A DNA stretch of 11,920 nucleotides, taken from the NCBI GenBank assembly GCA_025924495.1, contig JAICIG010000243.1, forward strand, positions 1-11,920. The letters run 5' to 3'. The notes beneath the pieces are model-generated. The model was not told the DNA's origin and did no database searches. It worked only from the letters and a program-made list of their open reading frames with translations. Origin of the DNA: Pirellulales bacterium. Its GTDB lineage: Bacteria > Planctomycetota > Planctomycetia > Pirellulales > JAICIG01. This document shows positions 1 through 6,972 of the stretch, piece by piece (the stretch's first letter is position 1; every line of letters begins with the position of its first letter). The translations under genes and the position numbers were made by a program.

Positions 1-1090
1 CCTTCGAGCCATCGTCGATGACGATCGCCTCGTAATTGGGATAATTCAGCCGTCCCAGGGAAGACAGGCATTCGTCGAGCGTTTCACCGCCGTTGTAGCT
101 GCATACGACGACCGAAACCTTGGGCCAGGAGCGATCCCGCAATTCATAGAGCGTCGCATTATAAGAATCTTGCACCGTTTGCAGCGCAGGTTTCGCACGC
201 CGATCCGAGTCGGTGAGGCCAAACGACCAGCCATCGATGCGCTCGCCGAAAATCGTCCATTCGTCGGTCCAACTGTAAACGGCGGCGCCGCACAGGCCCT
301 GCTCGAAAACGGCCTGCAATTGCCATCGCAGGAAGTCCGCCTGCTTTTGCGCGCCGTTGCGGCGACTGTCTAATCCCAATTCCGCCAGGAAAAGCGGCCG
401 GTCGCCAGCGATTGTCTGAAGGCGAGCCAGGTACTTGCGGAAATCGACTTCTCGCTCCAAATAGATGTTGTAAGAAAGCACATCGAGAAACGAGAGGTTC
501 AAGTGCTCGGTCGGCGGGTGATTCGCGTAGGTGACTAGCGCATCAGGCGCCTCTTCCTTGACGATTTCGTAGAGAGTTCGCAGGAACGCTTCGATGCGGG
601 CGCGTCCGTACCAACGCACCATGAGCGGCGGAATCTCGTTGCCGATGCTGTACATCAGCATGGCAGGGTGGCCGGCCAAACGGCGAGCGTGCTGTCGAGT
701 CCACTCGAACAAATCGCGAACTTCAGGTTCGTCGATCTGACAGTACCGAGGCCCCCAACAGATGTCTGGAATCAGATACAGCCCTGCATCGGCAGCGGCA
801 TCGGCGATGCGGTCTGATGGCGGGGCATAAAGCCGCACGGTGTTGATGCCGGCCTCGCGCATCTGCGCAAAGTCGTCCTTCAATTGGACGAATGGGGGAA
901 ACGGCTCCCCTTCGTCGTTGGCGCCAAAACTGCCGTAGGTAACGCCCCGCACCCAAAACCGCCGGCCGCCGACCGAAAGGAACTTTCCTTCGATCTTCGG
1001 CGGAGCCGTCGAAGGGTTGGGAGTCCGTTTTCTGGAAGCTGTCGCCCGCGCTCGAGCAGATTTGCCGCCCCGAAACAGGATGGTTGCCAT
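1..1090 (-). CDS. Glycoside hydrolase (GH2/GH5-like TIM barrel) fused to family 2 glycosyltransferase, C-terminus outside window
   Basis: I translated this frame by hand; it is open from the ATG at 1090 to the window edge (363 codons) and has no stop in view. Residues 1-32 are basic and disordered. Residues about 33-310 resemble the catalytic barrel of GH2-type enzymes: WVRGVTYGSF near 46-55, AGINTVRLYAPP at 80-91, YSIGNE at 147-152 with E152 as likely acid/base, FLAELG at 234-239 with E237 as likely nucleophile, and YSWTDEW at 272-278. From residue 324 a GT2 domain begins (KVSVVVCSYNGGETL, then DDGS at 359-362, the nucleotide-sugar-binding aspartates). The enzyme may trim or branch an exopolysaccharide or other surface glycan; the substrate is unknown. 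There is no clear Shine-Dalgarno site. The frame also stays open upstream to an ATG at 1210 (40 extra codons), so the start is uncertain. A promoter at 1508-1536 points towards it. Confidence 0.85.
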   Translation of the reverse strand, partial: MATILFRGGKSARARATASRKRTPNPSTAPPKIEGKFLSVGGRRFWVRGVTYGSFGANDEGEPFPPFVQLKDDFAQMREAGINTVRLYAPPSDRIADAAADAGLYLIPDICWGPRYCQIDEPEVRDLFEWTRQHARRLAGHPAMLMYSIGNEIPPLMVRWYGRARIEAFLRTLYEIVKEEAPDALVTYANHPPTEHLNLSFLDVLSYNIYLEREVDFRKYLARLQTIAGDRPLFLAELGLDSRRNGAQKQADFLRWQLQAVFEQGLCGAAVYSWTDEWTIFGERIDGWSFGLTDSDRRAKPALQTVQDSYNATLYELRDRSWPKVSVVVCSYNGGETLDECLSSLGRLNYPNYEAIVIDDGSK

Positions 1091-1296
1091 TAATTCACAC
1101 GAACAGTCATTGAGGCCGCGCCCTACGGGAAGGCATCTGAAGTACTTGTAACACTCCGAAGAAGATTCGTGACTTCGCAGCCCCTGCTCCGCCTGGGACG
1201 AGTTGGCCATCGTCCAAAGCGCGCCCGCCAAGCGCCTGAATTCATCGTTCCCGTGGAAAAACCTTGAGCCTTTCCGTGCCTTGTAAAGCCCCCAAA

Positions 1297-1353
1297 GGAT
1301 TTGCCTGGCGCTGGCGGACGCCTGAAGAGCCTCCTGCCTTGCTCTGCAAATCC
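1297..1353. repeat. Inverted repeat (8-base arms) in the leader region
   Basis: GGATTTGC at 1297-1304 and its exact reverse complement GCAAATCC at 1346-1353 enclose a 41-base loop. The loop itself contains GGCGGAC-type short pairings. If the promoter at 1508-1536 is used, this structure would form in the untranslated leader of the GH/GT2 gene. It may be a structured RNA or part of a dispersed repeat; eight-base arms alone are weak evidence. Confidence 0.3.
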
Positions 1354-1507
1354 GCCGTCGGCGTCAGCCGATCCTTCTTCAACGCTGGCTTGAAAGGCCC
1401 AAGAAAGTTGAACGCGATTGTTCAGGCCCCACTTGAAAAAATGCGCCGCGCCCCCACAAGTCAGCAAATCGCCCGCCGGGACGCTGGGCCGCGCCGTCGC
1501 AAAAAGG

Positions 1508-1536
1508 ACCATAAAGAGGTTTTTTTCCGCTGTCAA
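1508..1536 (-). promoter_or_regulatory. Sigma70-type promoter directed leftwards
   Basis: On the minus strand a perfect -35 box TTGACA (1536-1531) is followed, after exactly 17 bases that include an A-run, by TATGGT (1513-1508), which matches 4 of 6 bases of the -10 consensus. It points to the GH/GT2 gene that starts at 1090, implying a leader of roughly 400 bases, or else a small transcript made within the gap. The call rests on sequence match only. Confidence 0.5.
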
Positions 1537-1843
1537 CCTGATGCCCCAACCAGGGGCCGGCTGCGATTGTGCGGCGTCCCGTTGTGGCTCAATGGTCCGC
1601 CCTATCGGCGACCATCGTATGCAGCATGCGGATCTCGAGGACGAGCGGTTCGAGATTGGTGGCGACAGCCTGTAGCGTGTGTTTGCCAAACGCGACGCCC
1701 AAGAAGTTGCAACCGCGGCAAAAGCCGCCATCATGACGGCGCCGGCGACAAAGACGTGAATTCGCCTAGATTACGTCTCGTTGAACCTCGGCGCACTTGA
1801 GACGCCGACGATGCCGGTCGCGATGCGCACAATGCCGCTCTTG

Positions 1844-2524
1844 CTACTTGATCACAATCACGTGCCACTCGCCCGGGCCGTGAACCCCGGTGGTCAGCGT
1901 CAGTTCGATGTCGCCGGTCTTGCTGGGACCGGTGATCAACGTGCAATTGCTCGGCAAATTGTCGATGCCGTCGGCCTGGAGCGCGTCGAAGAAATCGAAT
2001 AAGTCGGGCACGACTTGCGCGGCTTCGACAATCGCAATATGCACGGGCGGCAACAGGCTCGCCAATCGTTCCTGCCCTGGACGGCTGAGCACCGCCAACG
2101 TGCCGGTCTCGGCAATGGCCGAAGACACGCTCGATATGCCGATGTCGGCCAGAAACATTCGCTCGCGCTGCGCCGGCTGATCCAACTGCGACAGGCTCTG
2201 ATAATCTAGTCGCGAGATGTTCTTAGAATGCAGCAGTTCCTCCAGTCCTAGCCGCTCTAACAGGTCGTGCCGCCAACAGAGCGCCGTGCGCGCAACATAT
2301 CTGGCAAGCAGATCACCCAGAATCGACCGGACCTCGGCCGGATCATTCGCCGGATGAGCCCGCCCGCCTACAGCGTCGATTTCACGAATGAATCGCTCAA
2401 TCGGGTCGCTCCCCGCGCCGTTGTAGCCGACTCGCTCGGGCAGATCGCCGCGGACATGAACACGGTGTGCGCGGCCGGCCGCGGCCGCATTTCGCACGCG
2501 GGCCAGAAACGTCTCGCGGCTCAT
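1844..2524 (-). CDS. lutC: LutC-like LUD-domain protein, lactate utilisation
   Basis: This 226-residue protein belongs to the LUD (LutC/YkgG) family, a subunit of the LutABC complex that oxidises L-lactate to pyruvate in the cytoplasm. Visible family signatures are AETGTL at 138-143, the LPPVHIAIV strand near 158-166, and the C-terminal ITGPSKTGDIELTLTTGVHG segment at about 197-216. The chosen ATG at 2524 overlaps the lutB stop as ATGA, the classical arrangement for translational coupling. A longer reading from 2545 would add seven residues inside lutB and is less likely. The length is near the usual 200-240 residues. It is the last gene of the lut operon. Confidence 0.9.
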   Translation of the reverse strand: MSRETFLARVRNAAAAGRAHRVHVRGDLPERVGYNGAGSDPIERFIREIDAVGGRAHPANDPAEVRSILGDLLARYVARTALCWRHDLLERLGLEELLHSKNISRLDYQSLSQLDQPAQRERMFLADIGISSVSSAIAETGTLAVLSRPGQERLASLLPPVHIAIVEAAQVVPDLFDFFDALQADGIDNLPSNCTLITGPSKTGDIELTLTTGVHGPGEWHVIVIK

Positions 2525-3945
2525 ACTTGTCCCTCGTCGCGCCACCAGTCGCGGAAGCGCTCAGGCGCCGGGGCGGGAAAGTCTCGCTTTTTCGTCCAGC
2601 CATGCAATTCGCCTGGCAATCGCTTTAACCAGCGGGAATTGGACCAGCGTCCGAGCGTGCGCGTGGCAAGCCATGTCGCTAGCCGGTAAAGCCGAGGGCG
2701 GCGCATCGACGCAGCCCAGAGGCGATACGCCAGCTTTTCCAACCGGCCCAACTGCCCCGGCTCATGATGCAGTTTTTCACGCAGCTGAATCAACATCTGG
2801 GGAATCGCAATCTTTACCGGGCAAGCCGCCTGACAGGCGCCGCACAAGCTGGAGGCATGCGGCAAATGCCGGTTGGCTGCCAGGCCGTCATACAGCGGCG
2901 TCAACACGGCGCCGATCGGTCTGGCATAGACGCCGCCGTAGGCGTGTCCGCCGACATTGCGATAAATCGGACAAGCGTTCAGGCAGGCGCCGCACCGGAT
3001 GCAGAACAAGCTTTCGCGCAGCGGCGAACCTAAAATGCGTGAGCGACCATTATCCAGCAAGATCAGATGAAACTCGTCGGGACCGTCCAATTCGCCTGCT
3101 TGACGCGGACCAGTAATCAATGAGGTATAAACCGAAAGCTTCTGGCCAGTCGCGGCGCGGGCCAACACTTTCAGAAAAACGGGCAAGTCGGCGAGGCGCG
3201 GGATCACCTTTTCGATGCCCATGATGGCAATATGGATTCGCGGCAGCGAAGTCGTCAAACGGGCGTTGCCTTCGTTGGAGACAAGCACCACCGTGCCGGT
3301 TTCGGCAACGGCGAAATTGGCGCCGGTAATTCCGGCGTCTGCCGCAGCAAACGCCGAGCGCAACCGCCGCCGCGCATAGGCCGCCAATTGGACCGCATCT
3401 ACCGGCAACTTTTCGCCGGCGTCGCCGCTGAGAATCTCGGCCACTTGCGGAATGCGCAAGTGCACGGCCGGCGCCACCAAATGTGAAGGGCGGTGGCCGG
3501 CGACCTGAATGATGTACTCGCCAAAATCCGTCTCGATCGTTTCGATCTGCTCGGCTTCGAGCGCGGCGTTGAGGTGGATCTCCTCGCTGGTCATCGACTT
3601 CGATTTAACGACCCGCCTGGCGCCGCGCGACTGCAGAATCTCTAACACCTGCCGGCAGGCCTCGACGCCGTCGTCTGCAAAGTGCACCTCGCCGCCGCGG
3701 CGGCGGATGCTTGCCTCGAGCGTTTCGAGGTGTTCGCCGAGATTGGCCAGCGCAGCGTCTTTGATCGCGCGCGCCCGTTCACGCAGCAAATCGGATTCAT
3801 CCAGAGCGGCAAAAGCATCGCGATTGCGCTGGCCAAGCGTGTCGCCCAATTTGGACAGGGCCGACTGCAAATCGGGGTCGGCCATCGCGGCGGCCGAAGC
3901 GATCATGAATTCGTGATGTTCGTGGCGGGCGTAGTCGGAACTCAT
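2521..3945 (-). CDS. lutB: LutB-like iron-sulfur protein, lactate utilisation
   Basis: This 474-residue protein is an iron-sulfur subunit of the L-lactate oxidation complex. An N-terminal LUD domain (about 60-300) carries KSKSMTSEE at 114-122 and AVAETGT at 212-218. It is followed by two ferredoxin-like cluster motifs: C315-xx-C318-xx-C321-xxx-C325-P and C368-xx-C371-xxx-C375-P, which would hold 4Fe-4S clusters. A basic, Trp/Arg-rich tail follows (about 405-470). Length and domain order match LutB (YkgF). The start overlaps the preceding gene's stop by one base (TGATG), and its own stop overlaps the lutC start by four bases. These overlaps indicate one translationally coupled operon. LutA, the third usual subunit, is not encoded in this window. 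Confidence 0.93.
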   Translation of the reverse strand: MSSDYARHEHHEFMIASAAAMADPDLQSALSKLGDTLGQRNRDAFAALDESDLLRERARAIKDAALANLGEHLETLEASIRRRGGEVHFADDGVEACRQVLEILQSRGARRVVKSKSMTSEEIHLNAALEAEQIETIETDFGEYIIQVAGHRPSHLVAPAVHLRIPQVAEILSGDAGEKLPVDAVQLAAYARRRLRSAFAAADAGITGANFAVAETGTVVLVSNEGNARLTTSLPRIHIAIMGIEKVIPRLADLPVFLKVLARAATGQKLSVYTSLITGPRQAGELDGPDEFHLILLDNGRSRILGSPLRESLFCIRCGACLNACPIYRNVGGHAYGGVYARPIGAVLTPLYDGLAANRHLPHASSLCGACQAACPVKIAIPQMLIQLREKLHHEPGQLGRLEKLAYRLWAASMRRPRLYRLATWLATRTLGRWSNSRWLKRLPGELHGWTKKRDFPAPAPERFRDWWRDEGQV

Positions 3946-4304
3946 CAGGCGCTCATCAACTGCATTACAATGATCGCCAAAGGCGCCGCGCCTACGACCA
4001 CGGCGAACACAACAATCCGTTGCGGCGGCGGCGTGCGCCGGCTTTTAACCACCACAGGCGTCAATAATAGGATGAACAACCCGATCACCGTCGAAGCGAA
4101 CAACAGCAACGCCATCAACACGGCCCATGCCCCTTCGGTTTGACCTGCGGCCAGCCACCGGGCAAGCAAGAACCCGAGCTCACAAACCAGTGCGGTCAAC
4201 ACCATCAGCATCCAGCCAATCGTTAAGACCTCAGCACTGCGGCTTTCTCGTAGTGCCGCCCGCTCGACGCCCCGCCTGGATCGTTTCTTGATTGATTTCG
4301 CCAT
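3945..4304 (-). CDS. Small membrane protein, first gene of lut operon
   Basis: The protein is 119 residues long and I do not recognise its family. A basic N-terminus (MAKSIKKRSRRG) is followed by three predicted transmembrane helices at about 26-50, 60-86 and 96-117, with a basic loop KSRRTPPPQR between the last two. The start at 4304 is preferred because GGAGAA (4314-4309) lies four bases upstream. An in-frame ATG at 4361 would add 19 residues without such a site. Its stop shares one base with the lutB start (TGATG), so it is very probably co-translated with lutB. It occupies the position where lutA or a lactate permease might be expected, but three helices are too few for a LldP/LctP permease. 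It may anchor or assist the Lut complex; that role is inference from context only. Confidence 0.75.
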   Translation of the reverse strand: MAKSIKKRSRRGVERAALRESRSAEVLTIGWMLMVLTALVCELGFLLARWLAAGQTEGAWAVLMALLLFASTVIGLFILLLTPVVVKSRRTPPPQRIVVFAVVVGAAPLAIIVMQLMSA

Positions 4305-4388
4305 CGGCTTCTCCGCCAACACGAAGGCGTTCAACGAGCAAGCCTGCGCCGCAGCACTCACTTTACGTCATTCGCGGCGCAATCAAAA

Positions 4389-4415
4389 GCCCGGCGAATC
4401 GCAGAACCGCCGGGC
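4389..4415 (-). terminator. Rho-independent-type terminator after the Cys-rich protein gene
   Basis: Perfect 8-base GC-rich arms (4389-4396 and 4408-4415, GCCCGGCG / CGCCGGGC) enclose an 11-base loop. Read leftwards, the stem is followed by CTTTTGATT, a short U-rich tract. It sits 33 bases past the stop codon of the gene ending at 4448 and ahead of the lut operon, so it should separate the two transcription units. Confidence 0.7.
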
Positions 4416-4447
4416 ATGATGTATCGAGAACGAGACCCCGTCGAAGT

Positions 4448-4948
4448 TCAGACGCCGTGGGTCACGACGACGATGTCGCCATTATGTCGGAATCGAACGG
4501 TGACGCGGAATCCGCAGCACCAGTCGTAGGTCACCACCGTCCGACCGAGTAACCCCTGGCCGGAGCACACCTGCGGGGCGTCAGTGCAGCAAGCGGGCAG
4601 GCAAACCGAGATGTCCACCGGGCAGCACGTACATGGATTGTTGACGGTCAAGATCGTCGGAATCGAGAGTTCGCAGCCGCAGCACAGCTTTGGGCCGTGG
4701 TGGCGATAGATAATGCACGGTTGCGGGCAACACGCAGCTGCCGGCGCCGGATAGGCCGGATTTACCTGCAGCGCCGAGCTAACCAGCGCAGCATTGGCAG
4801 CGCTCGCCGCTTCCAGGCTGGCGACCCTTGCCGCGCGCGCCGCTGCCAGGCGGCCAGCCGCCTCGACTTGTTCAATCGGCGCCGCGCCACACGCAAGCAA
4901 TACGATCGCCGCGACCGCCAGCCAACTCGTATACAACTTTGCTGACAT
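4448..4948 (-). CDS. Secreted or lipid-anchored Cys-rich protein, unknown function
   Basis: The protein is 166 residues long. A signal peptide is clear: basic start MSAK, hydrophobic core to about residue 18, then LLAC20, which resembles a lipobox (an alternative signal peptidase I site lies near residues 22-31). An Ala-rich helical segment follows (about 31-62). The rest (about 70-166) holds 15 cysteines, many in CC pairs (73/74, 89/90, 108/109, 120/121, 144/145), with PQPC, GC and CTCCP motifs and a C-terminal beta-rich tail with the sequence RVTVRFRHNGDIVVVT. The pattern suggests either a disulfide-stabilised exported protein or metal binding. AGGAG six bases before the ATG supports the start. 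It is monocistronic, ending at a strong terminator. I do not recognise the family. Confidence 0.75.
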   Translation of the reverse strand: MSAKLYTSWLAVAAIVLLACGAAPIEQVEAAGRLAAARAARVASLEAASAANAALVSSALQVNPAYPAPAAACCPQPCIIYRHHGPKLCCGCELSIPTILTVNNPCTCCPVDISVCLPACCTDAPQVCSGQGLLGRTVVTYDWCCGFRVTVRFRHNGDIVVVTHGV

Positions 4949-5418
4949 GGAGAACTCCTCGCAAGAACCTCAAAAGTGTCAAATCATGAGTAATTGATCT
5001 TATCAGCTTTCCGCCAGCGCACTCCAGCAGGCGTCAAACCGGCCGAAGGCTTGCATGCAGACTTAATAAAGATGGCATAGCGAGCATATTGTGCAAGCGC
5101 TGAGCCCTCTCGATAGGGCGCGAATTTCGCCAAACTCCTGGGAGATAACGGATTTAATGCAGCTGGCGGCAGTCTCGCCGCCCGCCATTGTTCTTCGCAA
5201 ACTATGTGCTCGCAATCGTTTGCACCTCATGCCGGCCTGACCTAGAGTTCCAGTGGCGATCGTTGGCTCTCGCTGAGGGCCGGCGCGCCGCCCATTGCCT
5301 CTTGGCCTGTCTTTGCCTGTGCAGGCGGACGCCCGGATAGCAAGAAGCGAAGCAACGTTGAAGCGGACATCGCGGCCGGTCGGACGCGAGCCTGGGCGAC
5401 TGCATTGAAGCGACTCTC
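4949..5418. other. Divergent intergenic region
   Basis: This 470-base gap separates the leftward Cys-rich gene from the rightward coiled-coil gene and must hold both promoters. Leftward, TTGACA occurs at 4982-4977 but has no good -10 box at the right distance. Rightward, an AT-richer patch near 5061-5092 contains TTAATA followed after 18 bases by TATTGT, a weak promoter candidate that would leave a leader of over 300 bases. I see no convincing gene, tRNA or repeat. A minus-strand open frame at 5202-5633 mostly overlaps the coiled-coil gene and is judged a shadow. Confidence 0.4.
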
Positions 5419-6933
5419 TTGAAGACCGTGTCCACAGATCTCTTCTTACACGCCGTGGACCTCACCAACGTCGAGGCGACGCTGGCCAAAGTCCGCGCGG
5501 GCGGGGAAAGCTTTTCAGAATTTGTCGTCGACCAGTTGGAAGAGCTGGAGCGGCTGCGCGCCGTGCTGGAACAGCGCGAGCGCACGCTCAATGCGGACCG
5601 CCGCCGGCTGGACGCCGACCGCAACGAATTCAACGCCGAGCGTCAGAGCCTGGAAGAGCAACGCGTTTGTCTGCAGCGCGACGCTGAACAAATCGAAGAG
5701 CACTCGCAACGACTGGCCCGTTCGCAGGCCGAATTTGACGAAGCTCGAGCGCAATTCGCTCGTCTGCGTGAACAAGAGGCCGGCGAAACCGGTACTGCTT
5801 CGGCCGCTCTGCTCAGCCAACTGGAAAGCGTTGAACAGGAACGCGCGAGGTTGGAACAAGACTTAGCCGCATCCCGCGCGCAGATTGGTCGGCTGGCAGA
5901 CGTGACGGCCGAACTCGCCGAGGTTCGCGCCGAACTGTTGCGTCAACCCGAGCGGCTCGCCGCCGAGGCCAATGCGCAGCTCGCCGCGCTCGAGAAGCAG
6001 ATCGAAATTCTGCAAAATCAGCGGGGCGGCATGGAAGAGGAGCTGACCGCGGCGCGCAGCCAGATCCGCCGCCTGACGGATGCAACCATCGAGTTGGCCG
6101 AAGTCCGGGCGGAATTGGCCGAAGTTCGCGCGGAACTGTTGCGACAGCCCGAGCACACCGCGGCGGCGGCCGAAGCGGCCGCCCAGGACATGTGCCGACA
6201 GCTAGAACAACTCGAGCAGCAACGCGCCCAACTCGCGCAAGAGCTGGCCGAAGCACGCGGCCAGGTCAGCAAATTAGCCGACGCCAACGCGGAACTGGGC
6301 AAGCTCCGTACCGAGTTGGAAGAAGCGCGTCTGGAGCTGTTGCGCAAGCCCGATCGTTCCAATGACGAAGCCGACAGTGCGGCGGAAGAAATGTGCCATC
6401 AACTGGCCGACCTGGAACAGGAGCGCTCCGCTCTCGAACAGGAATTAACCGCCTCGCGAAATCAGATCAATCGACTGGTCGACGCCACCGCCGAACTGGC
6501 GCAGGTGCGCGGCGAGCTCGCGGCCGCGCGGGCCGACTTGCTTGAGCAGGCCGATCGCACGAGCGGCTCATCTGACGATCAGGCGCTAAGAGACCAGCTT
6601 CGCGAATTGCAGCATGATCGCGAGTTGTTGGAGGCGGAATTAGAGACGGTCCGGCGCCGCGTGGTGGAAATGGCGGAGGTGGCGACGGCTGAGAAACAGC
6701 GCACCACACAAGAACGCGCCGAATGGTCGAAGGAGTTCAAGCAATTGCGCAAGCTGCTCGAACTGCAAGTAAAAACGTCGGCCGCTCCGGTTGCCGAGCC
6801 TCCGCGAGAACCGGTATCGGCTGCCGCACCGGCAGGCGGGGATCCCATGCTGGAATCAGTCATGGCTCAGTTCGACATGCTGCAAAAAGACATCGCTCGA
6901 CGCCGGACGGGCACGAAAAAACCGTCCAAATGA
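5419..6933 (+). CDS. Long coiled-coil protein with internal repeats, first gene of GTPase operon
   Basis: The protein has 504 residues and is almost wholly helical and rich in Glu, Arg, Ala, Leu and Gln, with heptad character from about 35 to 450. Four similar segments of about 60-67 residues follow one another (about 140-199, 201-266, 267-333, 334-398), with a partial fifth. Each starts with a Q(E/Q)R-type sequence, continues with ELTASRxQIxRL-DATAELAEVRAEL, and most carry LLRQPE or LLRKPD. A short Pro/Ala linker (455-475) precedes a C-terminal helix. No enzyme domain or membrane span is visible. The start is uncertain: TTG at 5419 or GTG at 5428, neither with a clear Shine-Dalgarno site. 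It ends 39 bases before the FGE-like gene, so a shared transcript is likely. It may be a scaffold for the downstream GTPase module. I know no named family; SMC-like resemblance is compositional only. Confidence 0.8.
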   Translation: MKTVSTDLFLHAVDLTNVEATLAKVRAGGESFSEFVVDQLEELERLRAVLEQRERTLNADRRRLDADRNEFNAERQSLEEQRVCLQRDAEQIEEHSQRLARSQAEFDEARAQFARLREQEAGETGTASAALLSQLESVEQERARLEQDLAASRAQIGRLADVTAELAEVRAELLRQPERLAAEANAQLAALEKQIEILQNQRGGMEEELTAARSQIRRLTDATIELAEVRAELAEVRAELLRQPEHTAAAAEAAAQDMCRQLEQLEQQRAQLAQELAEARGQVSKLADANAELGKLRTELEEARLELLRKPDRSNDEADSAAEEMCHQLADLEQERSALEQELTASRNQINRLVDATAELAQVRGELAAARADLLEQADRTSGSSDDQALRDQLRELQHDRELLEAELETVRRRVVEMAEVATAEKQRTTQERAEWSKEFKQLRKLLELQVKTSAAPVAEPPREPVSAAAPAGGDPMLESVMAQFDMLQKDIARRRTGTKKPSK

Positions 6934-6972
6934 TAACTTGAAAGAGGGCCTGATCAGAGGACGGAACAGAAC

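Larger units (their letters stand above)
1091..1843. other. Long intergenic region with no convincing gene
   Basis: About 750 bases separate the GH/GT2 gene from lutC. Open frames of 203 codons (minus, 1123-1734) and 178 codons (plus, 1264-1800) exist, but both are Arg/Ser/Pro-rich and lack recognisable motifs. On the minus strand, three different frames read as protein-like in successive pieces: a hydrophobic start near 1734, a stretch ending at a stop at 1589-1591, and a stretch open into the GH/GT2 frame. This could be a decayed gene, a repeat element or a long 5' leader. A minus-strand promoter and an inverted repeat lie inside it and are listed separately. A further short inverted repeat (1774-1779 with 1799-1804, 6-base arms, 19-base loop) lies just after lutC and might help end lut transcription, but it has no T run. 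Confidence 0.5.

Noticed and set aside
1123..1734. 203-codon open frame on the minus strand
   Set aside because: The composition is Arg/Ser/Pro-rich with no domain motif, and readable pieces occur in the other two frames as well. Not strong enough to call a gene; discussed as part of the intergenic region.
1264..1800. 178-codon open frame on the plus strand
   Set aside because: Very Arg-rich, no motif, no ribosome site, and antisense to an equally open frame. This is typical of stop-poor GC-rich DNA.
3682..4143. 153-codon plus-strand frame over the lutB start and the small membrane gene
   Set aside because: It is a shadow of the translationally coupled minus-strand genes and has no motif of its own.
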